Shown here in pieces: positions 1 through 11,892 of a stretch of 64,000 nucleotides of DNA. Made by a program: the position numbers and the translations under genes. Source of the DNA: Pomphorhynchus laevis (Eukaryota; Acanthocephala; Palaeacanthocephala; Echinorhynchida; Pomphorhynchidae); the NCBI GenBank assembly GCA_012934845.2, contig WNNJ02003491.1, positions 57,054 to 121,053 of the forward strand, written 5' to 3'. Positions within the stretch are counted from its first letter, which is position 1, and the number at the start of each line of letters is the position of its first letter. The notes under the pieces were generated by a model. The model saw only the letters and a program-made list of their open reading frames with translations, made no database searches and was not told where the DNA came from.

Positions 1-1075
1 CTCTTATTGTTGGCTCAATACGGGATTGATCCGAGTGTAGTTCGTTGGATCGAGTCGTTCCTGAAAGGTCGATCATATCAAGTTAGGTTAGGGAGTAGCC
101 TTTCTCCTCCACGAAATACTTACGCAGGTGTTCCTCAGGGATCGGTCCTGGGACCCTTGTTATTCAATATTTTTCTTTAGGATCTACTTGTAAGATTAGA
201 ATGTGATGTACTAGCGTTTGCGGATGAGCTGAAGCTATGGAAATGTGTTCGTTCATATGATAACTGTTTGGAGCTTCAAGATGACCTCGACACTATAAGC
301 ATATGGAGCAGGACGACGGGCTTGCTTTTGAATACCTCAAAGTGCAGTCACATGCACTTAGGAGTTAAGAAATTTTCTTTTGTGTATAGTTTAGGTGGTG
401 AGCCAATTGAAAAGGTACAGTGCACTAGAGACTTAGGGGTACTTGTGCACGAATCGTTTAAGAGTCGTCCAAACACAGACAGGATTATTCAGTCGACCAG
501 ACAATTGAGCTATGTGCTTCGTAGGTGCTTTCGTTACCCATCTGTGTTTTGTCTTAAAGTGATGTACAACTCAATAATTCGGCCCATTCTTTTATACTGT
601 ACACCAGCAACATTTCCGTGCACGCGAGGCGAGCTGAATGATTTAGAAAATGTTCTTCGCAGGTTGACGAGATGCTGTCGTCTTCCGAGTACTTATTCTT
701 ATAGCGATCGCTTGCGAGAGATAGGCATACCGTCGGTCGGTATGCCATAGTGTGTAGCGACATCTTATGCTTCAGAGATATGTTACTCGGACGTGATGGG
801 TGACCGGCAAATTGTATCCAGCGGAACAAACGTGATACGAATAGGGGCCGCTCTTTGACTGTGAAAACGCTGCATTATGGGAAGCTGTCTAGAACCAGTC
901 CCCTATCGCACCGGGCGGTGAGGATGTGGAACTTACTTCCGAGGATATAATGGCTATTTAGAGTAGACAGCAGTTCATGCGGAGGATGGATCAATGGCTG
1001 TGCGAGACAAACTCACAGTCTATACCGGATCGTTATCCTTGGGAGGAATGTTGAATTTTTTTCTTTTCAATTTTT
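1..1075 (+). mobile_element. CR1/jockey-like LINE, 3' part of ORF2 (broken)
   Basis: The window opens inside a reverse transcriptase. Frame 1 reads a fingers/palm region, then AGVPQGSVLGPLLFNIFL (RT motif B), a premature TAG at 178-180, then VLAFADELKLWK where the catalytic YADD should be. It is therefore FADE and probably dead. From 268 to 750 the thumb and connection region follows, with LNTSKCSHMHLG, RPILLYCTPA and LENVLRRLTRCCR, all typical of CR1/jockey RTs. Degraded C-terminal coding (RAVRMWNLLPR near 914-945) runs to about 1,050, followed by a T-rich tail. The 5' half lies outside the window. Confidence 0.85.
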
Positions 1076-1140
1076 TTCTTTTTATTCATGTGATCAGACA
1101 AAACAGCCATACGGCTACAGTCTTGTAATTGAATAAATAA

Positions 1141-1490
1141 GGGGTCGCGGATATTTTCGAGGAAGCTATTTCAGAGGGAGTTGTTTTAAAGTGATTTTTT
1201 GAAGTGATTTTTTTAGTGATTATATTTGACAAAAAATAAAATACGAGAAACGGAGGCAGATAACTGTTAAGAAGATTCATTAAGGAAAAACAGGTAGTTT
1301 CTGTTTAAAGATACCAAGGTAAAATTATAGTTAAAATTCGGTACGAATTTAGGTTATTAATAATAGAAGGTGTTATTAAATACGGGTTCAAAGATATTTT
1401 CGAGGAAGCTATTTTAGAGGGAATAGTTTTAGAGTGATTTTTTTAAAGTGATTTTTTAGTGATTATATTTGACAAAAAATGAAACGAATT
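1141..1490. repeat. Direct repeat pair of about 110 bp
   Basis: Two diverged direct copies lie at about 1,141-1,250 and 1,381-1,487, period about 240 bp. Both share GATATTTTCGAGGAAGCTAT and end in a run of TGATTTTTT-type units followed by ATATTTGACAAAAAAT. No coding content is visible. They sit between two LINE fragments and may be a short tandem duplication or the 3' region of an unrecognised element. Confidence 0.6.
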
Positions 1491-1504
1491 ACTCATTTCT
1501 CGAG

Positions 1505-2660
1505 ACAAGGCTCTATATAGTGTTATCATCTCCCTCGAGCTCTCCTCCGCCTTTGACATTGTCGACCACTCCGTCCTCCTTTCCCGCCTTCGTTATGATT
1601 ACGGCTTTTCTTCTTCATCCGTAGCATGGTTTGCCTCATAACTATCCGACCATTATTTTCGCGTCTGTTCTAATTCATCATTATCCCTTCCCACTCCTTT
1701 TTTTGCGGGGTTCCACAAGGTTCAGTCCTAGGTCCCCTGCTTTTCTCTCTTCTGCTTGGCGATCTCTCTCTGTTTATCAAATATTACTCCCTTAACGTCA
1801 TGCAATTCGCCGATGATATCCTAATCTATGCTCCTGCACCCGCTACAAACGTCTCTCCAATCTTCATCTCGTTCTAAACCTGATAAGTCCAAAATAATGT
1901 GGATCCTCCCCAGTAAACCTAACATATGTACTCCCACTGTATCTTTTGCCTAATCGATCATCCACATAGTACACAATCTCACTTTCTTAGGCTTCCATTC
2001 CGATGATCACCTTTCCCTTAAACCCTTCGTCCGTGACAAGGTCCGCTCGTCTAACTTAATTCTCCGTGACATCTGCCGTATCCGCCCTCTTATCGACTTC
2101 CGTTCTTATATGTTTCTTCTTTCATCGCTTCTCTTCCATAATATCGATTATTACCTCACCCCTTTCGCAAATTCTCCAAAATCCATCATCCTACACCTAC
2201 AACGAATAATCAACTCCGCCGTTCGAGTGCTCTTTCTTCTCCGTCGCTTCGACCACACATCCACATATCTTGCCTAACTCCCCTGGTCACCATCCACATC
2301 CGCATCAAACTTTGCCGTCTTCTCGTATCATCGCTGTCGACTCACCATCGTTCATCAACTTTCCTTTCTTAGACGACACTCGCCCCACCTCCTTATCACT
2401 GCGTTTCCGTCATACCTTCTTACTTTACGTTCTCAGTTACTCCAACTACGGTCTCCGATCCTTCCTCGTCGCCTCACTCGCCTGGAATCAACTCCCTCTC
2501 GACGTCCGCTGCGCTCCCTCCTTTATCCATTCAAACACCTCCTCTGTTCACACCTTCTCGACACATGATTTACATTTTTGTTTTGTTATGGTCATGTAAG
2601 CGTGCGCTGGCACACATTTGCCACGTTAAAATAAACCCCTTTTTATTCTTAATATTGTTC
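1505..2660 (+). mobile_element. L2-like LINE, old 3' half of ORF2 plus 3' UTR
   Basis: A heavily mutated relative of the better copies further right. It reads ELSSAFDIVDHSVLLSRLRY (RT motif A), remnants of the YADD region near 1,805, KPDKSKIMWILP, then the connection region (RSYMFLLSSLLFHNIDYYL; LHLQRIINSAVRVLFLLRRF) and the C-terminal WNQLP-type block near 2,490. Several stops and frameshifts break it. The 3' end is diagnostic of the family: GGTCATGTAAGCGTGC, then the ACATTTGCCACGTTAAAATA tail. It is more diverged from the 10-25 kb copies than they are from each other, so it is the oldest L2 insertion here. Confidence 0.85.
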
Positions 2661-2714
2661 TTGTGTGTCAATAATTATTCTAATTATTACTTTATTATTA
2701 TGATGCATTATAAA

Positions 2715-2815
2715 TGTGAGTTTACTATCAAAATATCTACCGAAACTGTTAGTTTCGGTAGGTAAACTGTGAGTTTATAATAAACTGTGAGTTTACCATC
2801 AAAATATCTACCGAA
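2715..2815. repeat. Short direct repeat with perfect hairpin
   Basis: GTGAGTTTACYATCAAAATA followed by TCTACCGAAA occurs twice, near 2,716 and 2,788. Between them a perfect 10-bp hairpin (TACCGAAACT, loop GTT, AGTTTCGGTA) lies at about 2,738-2,760. The second copy abuts the 5' edge of the next LINE fragment. This may mark an insertion or recombination junction. Confidence 0.5.
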
Positions 2816-4770
2816 AAAATTGATCCCGTTAGACTTGAGGCATATACAATAAGCCGTCTTGTTCCTCTTGACAAGAAACCGGGAGTTCGGCCGATAGGTA
2901 TTGGAGATATCTTAAGGAGAATAGTAGGGCAAGTAATACTCAATCATATGCCCAAAGACATCACTTCGGTTTGCCGCGACTTTCAGATATGCGCGGGTCA
3001 ACGCTGTGACACAGAAGTTGCCATTCATACAAGGCGAGAAGCGTTCGAAAATTCAACGGACTTTTGTTTGCTCCTGATTGACGCTAAGAATGCCTTTGAC
3101 TGCATCAATAGGAAACTTGCGCTCGAGAAAATCAAACATATATGCCCATCGTTACGTGTGCTTTTAATAAACACATACGGTTGAGCGAATGACCTAGTCG
3201 TAAACGGGAGTACACTACACTCAGCAGAGGGTTTCACGCAGGGTGATCCCCTTTCGATGACAGTGTTTGCCCTCGCATCAATCCCCTTGATAAATCGATT
3301 ACAAAGAGTGGCCCCAGGAGCCAAACACGTTTGGTATGCCGATGACGTGGGATGTGTGGCTACGATTGCGGAACTTGAGAAAATTTGGATTGAACTCCAA
3401 AAATGGGAACCTTATTATGGATATTTCGTCAACATTCGGAAATGCACAATACTTACTAGCTTAAATCTTCATGAAAAGACTACAGATGTTTTCACGCAAG
3501 AAGTAGTTCAAATAAAGAGAGATGGTGTTAGATATCTTGGCAGCTTCATTGGGAACTCAGAGTTCGTACATGGCAAATGTTTAGAAGCAGTTGAAAAATG
3601 GAAGAATCAGTTGGCAAAACTTCAAGAAGTCAGTCGTCAAGAGGCATTCGCAGGCTATACCCTCCTAACAAAAGCGATTTAACCAAAATTATCTTACACC
3701 AAACGAACCTGTGACACGAAAGACGAATGGTTCGATTTCGTACACTCAAAACTGTTCAACGATGTATTGCCTGAGATGCTAGGCTATGTTGTAGGTGACA
3801 TCGAGTCAGAGAGAATCATTTCCAATCCAAATTGCTTTGGAAGTTTGAGAATCATGTACCCATCAAAACAAAACTGCATGGGTTATCACAACTCAGTAAG
3901 GGTTTGTGCACTTGCAATGAATGAGGTCACCGGTGACGAATTAGAGAGTCAACAAAAAAAACATTTTGAAAAAAATAAAAATTGAAAATAATATAGAAGA
4001 AACTAGACGGAGAGATATCATTATAGAATCATACCTCACTACGATTCTCGAAAATGCAAGCAAAACAGGGGCTTCATCGTGGCTCAACAATAGTCATGAG
4101 GCAAAAGGTTTGTTCCTCAATAGTCAAGAGTTCCAAGACGCCCTTGTTACTCGATACGATTGGAAGACTCTGAATCAGGAAGGGAGGTGTGAATGTAAAC
4201 CAAGTCCTGAAATAGCCCACATAATGTTTTGTCGGACTGGATGAATGACTTTTGTATGACATAATGCAATTAGAGATAAATTAATGAGTCAACTTCAAAA
4301 AGTATGTCGCCGAGTAATTTCTGAACCAACCTTACAGAATGTCCCGAGAGACCACACTATTCGAAGCAACGATGACTACCGGAGATAGGAACGCAAGAGC
4401 TGATATAGTGTGCAACGGACTCTCGGACATGTAACGGAGCGGTCCTTTTTGGACATATGCGTATTCAACAGCTTTGCTCCTTCATATGCTCAACGCCACA
4501 TGACTTGCCCCTTCACTTACCATAAAGAAAGAAAGTGAAGCAAGTATGAAGAACGAATAAGCACGATAGAAAGATCATGCTTTCACCAATTTATCATGTC
4601 CATAGTCGGAGGTCTAGGAGATGTGGCAAACGCTGTGCTAAAAAAGATAGCAAAGATGTATGCTTCCCGAAGCACACACATCTACGCTGAAATCGTCCAC
4701 TCTCTCAGATTCCGCTTGTCAAGGATGATGGCACGTCTGGTATCGATGTCAATGCGAAATAGGTAGAACC
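2812..4770 (+). mobile_element. RLE-type LINE, copy A (RT plus C-terminal nuclease, broken)
   Basis: A single frame runs from about 2,812 to 3,985 with two internal stops (TGA 3,182-3,184; TAA 3,680-3,682), then shifts in an A-rich stretch near 3,960. Motifs in order: RLVPLDKKPGVRPIGIGD, LLIDAKNAFDCINR (RT motif A), AEGFTQGDPLSM (motif B) and WYADDVGC (motif C, catalytic YADD intact at 3,335). A post-RT region follows: KTGASSWLNN near 4,050, and CECKPSPEIAHIMFC, the zinc-like motif, near 4,190. The nuclease-like FLDICVFNSFAPSYA block lies near 4,445. The N-terminal part is missing. By architecture this resembles non-LTR elements with a C-terminal restriction-like endonuclease. I do not assign a named clade. 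Confidence 0.75.
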
Positions 4771-4908
4771 AATACATCGAATAACGAAGAGGAAGGTAAA
4801 CTATGTAAAATTTATTGTCATCATTTTTTATTGTTTAAGGGCCCATTTGAGGGTAACTTAGGAATTGTAATTTTATGATAAATAATTTTCTCGAAAAAAT
4901 GATGCATT
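4771..4908. other. Spacer between LINE copy A and MITE
   Basis: AT-rich, no coding or structured signal seen. It is probably the 3' UTR of LINE copy A; CCCATTTGAGGGTAA near 4,841 resembles the CCCATTTGATAAAGTAA that follows copy B near 8,708. Confidence 0.4.
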
Positions 4909-5225
4909 ATAGCAATGTTGAAATTGTCAAGATAGTTTAGTGGGATTTGCAAAAAGGGCGCTATTACACGGTCGGTGAAATGCTGAGCGCGCACCTCGGA
5001 TACAGCGCGAGGGCATTTTGGCTAAAACAATACCAATATGCCCTCTCCACATTACTGTTTCGTCATAGTATGATGTATGATGTTTCTGGTCGATGCAACC
5101 GGTCAACCGCTTTAAAAAAATACCGAACTCCTTACCAGCTTCACCGTGGCTTGTGAAGACGCCCGTGTAATAGCGCCCTTTTTGCAAATCTCACTTAACT
5201 ATCTTGACAATTTCAACATTGCTAT
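4909..5225. mobile_element. MITE with about 62-bp terminal inverted repeats
   Basis: The left end (4,909 onward, ATAGCAATGTTGAAATTGTC) and the reverse complement of the right end (5,225 backward) match over about 62 bp with two mismatches. The match runs through GCAAAAAGGGCGCTATTACA. The roughly 190-bp interior is much more GC-rich than its surroundings and encodes no transposase, so it is non-autonomous. A target duplication is not clear; flanks are AT-rich. On the minus strand the interior reads CIRGARSAFHRP, faintly like the C-terminal tail of RLE-type LINE proteins, which may be chance. Confidence 0.8.
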
Positions 5226-5724
5226 CTAATTTCAATACACATGCTACATTTGCGGGTAACCAATTTACTTGTAATTGCTTGATAATAAATTATTAATTAT
5301 AAAAAAATATGATGCATTATATGATTATTATGATCATTATGATTATTATATGATCATTATTATGATGTATTACATCATTGCTTCGGAAATTCGCAGATCA
5401 ATTAGCGTTGCATTGGCCAAAGCATTATCTCGTTGCCTAAATGATCCGTGGTACCATGTTTCCGGTTCCTATCAGTTCGCCAGCACCAGTCAAATCGACA
5501 TTCCTACGCAAATATTTTCATCGCAGAATCCCTCTTCGCGCCAAGACTCTGGACTTGAGGGCCACTCTGCCAAAGCATGATATATTTAATTGTTGATTTG
5601 CGTGGCAGATTTTGCGGTAGAACGTGAGAAGTTAATGAGGATTGACGAATTTTCTCTAGTTGAATTATCAATTTATGTTTGTTATAATAAATTCAAATGA
5701 AAAATAAAAGAATAAAAAATTATT
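5226..5724 (+). other. ATGATTATT-rich stretch and unrecognised short ORF
   Basis: A degenerate ATGATTATT-type microsatellite lies at about 5,308-5,375. It is followed in one frame (to 5,580) by an unrecognised 65-residue tail (EIRRSISVALAKALSRCLND onward, ending in a stop). I do not recognise the peptide; it may be a remnant of a retroelement ORF. No other feature seen to 5,724. Confidence 0.3.
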
Positions 5725-8640
5725 ATGATGCAAACGGAGGGTAGAAAGTGTATTGACTGTCTAACCCCTAATTGTAGAAATCTTCACTCAAAAGTACGGC
5801 ATACAGACAAAGATATACAGGGCCGCAGTAGCCTTCCAAATACTGATCTCCAAGTTGGTATATCATGCCACAGTGATAAAGTACGTGATTCAGACAATGA
5901 AATACAGAGATGTGCCTCAAGTCGGACAAGAGAGAACAATTTTCGAGAAGAAAATGGAGAAACTGGAAGGGAAAAAATGCAAAGCAGAGTTTCAATTGTA
6001 AATGACATTTTTAACAACGTCAAGTTTTGGACACCAAATCTTTTTTATATTCCAAGAAGTTCATCGGGTTCAGAATTTGTTGATAAAGTTGCTGAACTGT
6101 TTGAGCTAGCGAGCTCAGAAAATGAGAATTCGAAATATGAACTTGCTAAGGTTACCGTGATTTTACAACTGATACTACAACGTCCATTAAATGGAAAAAT
6201 ATGCGTGTGCAGAAAATTACTTACTCGTCGGATAAAATGGTGGAATGATGGAAGACTGGATGATCTGCTTGCAGAGGCGAAATATCTGCAACAAAAACAG
6301 ACAACATATGGCGATACACAGGACTTTCCATCCAAGTAATAAGGTGGATTGGCGGAAGGAATTCATAAATATGTTTTGTAGAGGGAAAGTTACTTCTTCC
6401 ATGAGATGCCTCAGGGCTGAAGGTAAACTGGGGAGGATGTTATCACTAAAAGACACATTGAACTGCTAAACGGTACGTCAGCGCCTTGAGCAACTACATC
6501 ATATTGCTCAAAATCTCAACAGAGATTTGGTACTTGAATCGCCACTGCAAGGATCTGTGAATCATCGAGAAGCGCTATTCTCAGACCTAGATGCCGTCCA
6601 GATTAAGGCTGCGACCCGAATAACAAAAGGAAGTGCAGGACCTTCCGGGCTTAATTCTCGCAGCTGGTGCGCACTTTTGCACGACTTTGGTTATGCGTCT
6701 AATATATTGGCAAATGTTCTCGCTAACTTCGCAACGGTTATTGCCACCAAACAGATAAACAATAAAGTTCTGACCGCTTTCATTGACTGCAGGTTGATCG
6801 CTATTGATAAAATGACAGGGGTGAGGTCTACCGATATGCTACGGAGAAGATTGTTCATAACATCCGACGTCTCTTCGAATCGTCTTCAGAGCAATGCGTA
6901 CTCCTCATCGACGCACACAATGCCTTCAAAACAGTCATTAGAGTATTAACACTCCGAAACATTAATCAAATATGCCCTTCACTACAATTCATTCTAAAAA
7001 ATTACTATCTGCATGATGCTGAACTTGTGATTGACGATGATATACTGTGGTCACGCGAAGGCTTCACACATGGAGATTTGTTGGCAATGTTAGCACATGC
7101 TGCCGCAACGATTCCCCTTATTAGGTCGCTTAAAGCTAAAGTCCCTGAAGTTCTTCACAGCTAGTATGCAGATGATGCTTTATGCATTGGAAATCTAAGT
7201 AGTATCAAATCAGTGTGGCAGGAAATTACAAGCATTGGACAAGGCTACGGATTCAAGACAAATGCCTCAAAATGCAAGCTACTGATTAATCCAACGATTG
7301 AAAAAGATGCATTGTTAGCATTCGAAGGCACATGAGTCATTGTGACAAGTAAATGATCTTAAGTGCTAGGATCTCCGATCGGAACAGATGACTATGTTGC
7401 TGAGGTGATTGAGGAAAAGGTAAAGGTGTGGTTTTCGGATGTTGGGAAACTAGCGAAGCAGAAATAGATGCACAGGCAGCATATTCGGCATTTACACAGG
7501 CCCTGTAATTCAGATAATTGTATGTGATGTGCACGTGTCCACTGGCGCCAACTCACTTTACGATATTAAGCGATGTAATTCAAAAAGAACTGATTCCAAA
7601 AATACCGGGTAAAGTGTCAACTTCATCAGAGGAGGAAGTCATTTATGGACTGCCATTGAGAGATGGTGGACTCGGAATCCGCGACACTACTATTAGCAAA
7701 ACACTGTATTACTCGAGGTCACTCAGAATTTGTCGGCCATTTCTGACAGGCAAAAGTTCTGAAGAATGTTTTGAAGAGGAACATTCTATATTTAAATCTT
7801 TAAGTGATGAAGAAAGTATTAAGGTAAGGGAAAAGTTGAATACACTGCAAGACAAGCTATCTCTTGAAGTTAGAGTCGCGTTGAAATTTGCCAGTGAGAA
7901 GGGTGCATCATCATGGCTGCGTATGCCCTATCCGGACGATAAAGAAAGTCGCATGAACTACTGAGAGTTTCGAGACGCGATTTCAGTGCGATATAACATT
8001 CTGTCGTCAGACAGCTTCACCGTGTGCTCATGTGGAGAGACATTGAGCATGACACATGCATTGTCCTGTCCAACTGGGAGACTTTCCACGAATAGGCATA
8101 ATATAATTCAAGATATTATTGCTAAAACGTTATCCGAGATTTGCCATGATGTTGGAGTAGAGCCTGTGCTACAATTGGTTCATTTAAATATTATCTTTAA
8201 GCTGGGACTGCCACACGTGATCCTGATGCGCGATTGGATGTGGTTGTAAGCGGTTTGTTTGGCACACGTCTAGAGCGGTCCTTTTTGGACATTTGCATAT
8301 TCAATACATTAGCTCCTTCAAATGCCAGTACCGTATCATCGTACGAATATCATGAAAGAAGGAAATCAAGGAAATACATTGAAAGGGTACAACTTGTCGA
8401 ACGCTCATCTTTCGTTCCGTTCATTATGTCATCAGTTGGGGGAATGGAAACTCATGTTACTGCGGTTCTGAAGGTCATCGCAAAGAAACTGGCAGACAAG
8501 TACAATGATCAGTACTCTGTTTGTATGGCAAGATCAGATATCGTCTATCCATGTAACTGGCCAAATCTGCTTCGATGTGTTTAACAGCAAGCCGCTTTGC
8601 GTATCGTCGCCTGGATAGAATGATTAACTCCATCATCTCG
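5725..8640 (+). mobile_element. RLE-type LINE, copy B (longest, broken)
   Basis: Most complete copy of the RT plus restriction-like-nuclease family. 5,725-6,339 is an N-terminal region with CIDCLTPNCRNLH (possible zinc knuckle) and a helical segment ending KWWNDGRLDDLLAEAKYLQQ. 6,527-6,949 holds the pre-RT block AGPSGLNSRSWCALLHDFGY and a damaged RLIAIDKMTGVR. RT motif A (LLIDAHNAFKT) is near 6,903, motif B (EGFTHGDLLAM) near 7,057 and motif C (YADDALCIGN) near 7,168 with a stop just before it. 7,518-7,964 covers the post-RT GLPLRDGGLGIRD and EKGASSWLRMPYP. 7,986-8,249 carries CSCGETLSMTHALSC and 8,234-8,584 the LERSFLDICIFNTLAPSNA block. Multiple stops and shifts make it inactive. Confidence 0.78.
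7986..8584 (+). pseudogene. Zinc motif and restriction-like endonuclease segment of LINE copy B
   Basis: Two overlapping frames (7,986-8,249 and 8,234-8,584) hold the C-terminal module. First comes a Cx1C...H...C motif (CSCGETLSMTHALSC), then RHNIIQDIIAKTLSEICHDV. A frameshift precedes LDVVVSGLFG-like and RSFLDICIFNTLAPSNA, then FVPFIMSSVGGMETHVTAVL. The order zinc motif, then a charged Asp/Glu-containing strand, then hydrophobic-D-hydrophobic is what PD-(D/E)xK-type LINE nucleases show. The catalytic assignment is inference from pattern only. Confidence 0.55.
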
Positions 8641-9985
8641 TAAGATAGGTGATGGGCCGATCGCAATCCATGGATACCTAACAATAACAATGTAATATAT
8701 TTTTTAGGCCCATTTGATAAAGTAAACAGCAATATTTCACCCAAATAACATTTGATATATCCTTATTCAAGATGATGCGTAATACAGGATAACATGTAAG
8801 AAAAATGCGATCGAAAACGTCGAGCCGATTTAGAGTGAGGAGGGCGTAATAAAGGCGGTTGAATTTCTTAAAACGAAGAATATGAGGATGTCGTAATTAA
8901 AAATTTTAGTGATGAAGTTAGATGCGTAGTCGGAAAAATTAATAGAATACAGATAGAGAAATCTGATGGAAAAAATTAAGCTGGTAGTGGAGACAATGTC
9001 GAGAAGTTTTTCGTACAGATAAAATGTCCCGGAGTATAAGAAAACACTAACGAGATCTAAGCTGAAAAATGTAGCCCAATTATTTTAGATTACCAATATA
9101 ATTGATAACGATTATATATGACAATGAAAAAGTTCTGTTAAGGTTATATTTCTATATAATAAGTGGGTCAATCGTAAGCTATGAAGTGAAAACTGTGCAA
9201 ATATAACGGAATCATATAAACATATGTTTGATATGAAACCATATGAACCTCTTGTGCCTTCACTTCTCACTGAATTATTTAATAAACTAATAATTAGAAT
9301 AATTATCGACACAAATAAAGAATATTAAATTTTGAATATTTTCTACATTTCTAGCAGTCTTTTTGATGACTAATTTTTCAAACAGGTCAACACTCGTAAT
9401 ATGGCAATTAAACATTCAAATAAAAACATTTTAGTGTATTTTTTCATTTAAGAATAAAAAGAAGTGTCGATATATATTATTTTAATTCAAAGCGATGCTT
9501 TTAGACATTCTCTTGAATTTGAGGGTACACCAATAAAATATTCAAAATAAGTGCTGATAAAGATCCTGTTGACTTCCTTGAGTATTTGCCAATCTGAATT
9601 TCAACAATTTCGATAATCTGAATTATTATTAATTTACTAGACAAAGCCCTAAAGGCTCCTCAGTCTGCTCAACAAAACATAAAACTGAAGAAAAAACTGT
9701 CGGGTATGCCATTCAAATAGCTTCTTAGTCGGGATGGCATATCCACTCCAAAAATCTTATTTTGAATGTAGCAATATTGTCTGTTATGTAAATCTCCACG
9801 TAAATGGTTTTATTCAACAATTTTAAAACAGAATAAGTTAATGAAATAATGGAAGTGGTCAAGCGGTAAATTCGTAAGTAATTTTTTTAAAAATAATAAT
9901 TCATTTATTTAAATTGTACAAAATTGGTTCCCGCAAATGGGCCTACAGTTCAAACGTAATTATTATTCGTGATTATTATTCGTAA
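8641..9985. other. AT-rich intergenic stretch, nothing recognised
   Basis: Low-complexity AT-rich sequence without a convincing ORF, RNA or repeat structure. Probable 3' UTR of LINE copy B at the left edge, with CCCATTTGATAAAGTAA near 8,708. Confidence 0.5.
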
Positions 9986-10028
9986 GTAATAATAATAATA
10001 CAATAATTTATTTAACGTGGCAAATGCG

Positions 10029-10353
10029 TGCAAAATGCACGCTTAATTCTCGTACTGTGTATTGTGCTCTGCGTTCCCGTAATTCCCTTCTTTTACATAT
10101 CCCAATCTACTCTACCTCTTTTGGCTTCCGCTCCTTCGTTGTGGCTGCTCCTCTCTTGTGGAATCAACTGCCTATTCATATCCGCCAATCAACATCTATG
10201 CCGTACTTCAAACGCCAAATCCAATTTTATTTCAACAATTAACTAATTACCTGTGACCTTTGATGTTCTTTTTTTGTTTGTTAGTGGTCATGTAAGCGTG
10301 CATTTTTGCACGCATTTGCCACGTTTAATAAATTATTGTATTATTATTAATTA
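10029..10353 (+). mobile_element. Inverted 3' segment of L2-like LINE copy 1
   Basis: This block carries the C-terminal coding and 3' UTR of the L2 element in + orientation (VYCALRSRNSLLLHIPIYST, WNQLPIHIRQSTS, then GGTCATGTAAGCGTGC and the TAATAAATTATTGTATTATT tail). The rest of copy 1 is on the minus strand on both sides. Breakpoints fall at GCTTAATTC and ATTAATTATC, sharing TTAATT. The sequence expected at both edges in copy 3 (19,335-19,700) is split exactly here, so an inversion explains it better than a second insertion. Confidence 0.75.
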
Positions 10354-10393
10354 TCAAGAAAAGGAAGGTTGAGAAATGAAGAGGTATGAGAAG

Positions 10394-11795
10394 TTATAAG
10401 GCGAAAAGCAATGATAAGAAGACGAATTTGAACACGACAATAAATGGTAGGCCAATTAAGAGAAACAAGATAGTGGGATGTATGATCAAAACGACGAAGA
10501 CGGAGGAGAACTCGAACGGCAGCGTTGATGATGCGTTGTAAAGGAAGAAGAGTGGATTAGGTGAGTTGGAAAATAGACTAAGACAATAATCGAGTCTTGA
10601 GAAAAGAAGAGAAGATATGAGAGTCATACAAGAAGGTAAATCGATCAATCTACAAACTTGACGAAGATTGCGAAGTATCAAGGTAGATGAGCGTACTTTA
10701 TCACTAACGAAAGGTTTAAGTGAAAGTCGGTTGTCGAAATGAAAGCCTAGGAAAATGAGATTATCAACGATAGGAAGAATTGTAGAATTTAGTGATACGG
10801 AAGGAGGTTCTACGCCGAAGCTTCGAGGTAGGATCCACATAATTTTAGATTTATCAGGATTCAGAGAAGGGCGAATGGGAAGAATGATGGTTGGAAATTG
10901 AGACAAAACAGCTGGAAACAGAAACACTAAGATCATGAATACGATAAGCAGGTGCGTGAGCATATATGAGAATGTCATCAGCATATTGCATAACATGGAA
11001 GTTAAATTTATGAGAAATCGAAGACAAGTCACCGAGAAGAGAGAAAAGCATAGGGCCTAATACGGAGCCTTGTGGAACACCGGTCGGGATGGATGAAGGA
11101 TGGGAGAGAGAAGAGTTAAAATAGACGCGAAATGTACGGTTTGACAGATATGAAGAAAACCATGATACAGTGGGTAAAGAGAAGCCATAATCATGACGAA
11201 GGCGATGTAGAAGAATCGAGTGATCGAAGATGTCAAAAGCAGACGATAGATCAAGAGAAACTATGACACTACATAATTTATGATCGCACGAAATGAGTAA
11301 GTCATTATAAACTTTAAGACATGCAATTTCGGTAGAGTGATTAGAGCGAACAGTGGCTTGGAAGGGATGAAATAAGTTGGAGGAAAAGAGATATGTATTA
11401 ACTTGCTTGAGAACGAGATGCTCAAGGAGTTTAGAGAGGGTTGAGGGAAGTGAGATTGAACGGTACGAAGATGGTAGTGAGGAGTCGAGAGATTGTTTTT
11501 TGATGAGAGGACGAACAGTGGCGCTTTTCCAGATGTAAGGAAATGTACGGATACGGATGGACGAGTTGAACAATGTGGTTAGGAAGGGTGAGATAGAGGA
11601 GCAGATATTTTTAAGCAAGTGAGTGGGAATCGGGTCAGAGGGAGAGGTTTTATTAGGTAATGACATCAGAACCGAAAAGACTTTATCAGATGAAACGGGA
11701 AGAAGGTGGAATAGCTCTGTGAGGGAAGCATTTAAAGAGAATCGAGGGTACAAGGGGGAAATTAGAAAGCTTAGTTTGTAGATAAGAGAATTCAT
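10394..11795 (-). pseudogene. L2 copy 1 ORF2: reverse transcriptase part
   Basis: Two frames, 11,795-10,854 and 11,032-10,394, together span the RT and thumb. Visible: PNKTSPSDPIPTHLLKNICS, SIPTGVPQGSVLGPMLFS, QYADDILIYAHAPAYRIHD and LNPDKSKIMWILPR, then the connection region (RSSTLILRNLRQVCRLIDLP). RT copies LINE RNA into DNA at the target nick. Frameshifts between the two frames and the stop at 11,893 separate it from its endonuclease. The YADD catalytic pair is intact, unlike copies 2 and 3. Confidence 0.88.
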
Positions 11796-11892
11796 CAGGA
11801 TTTATATTACAAGAGGGAGATGATCGTGAAAGAATTGAGTTTAAGATTTTCCAATGAGATTTAGAGTTGGAAGATGACTCGAGTTGATTTCG

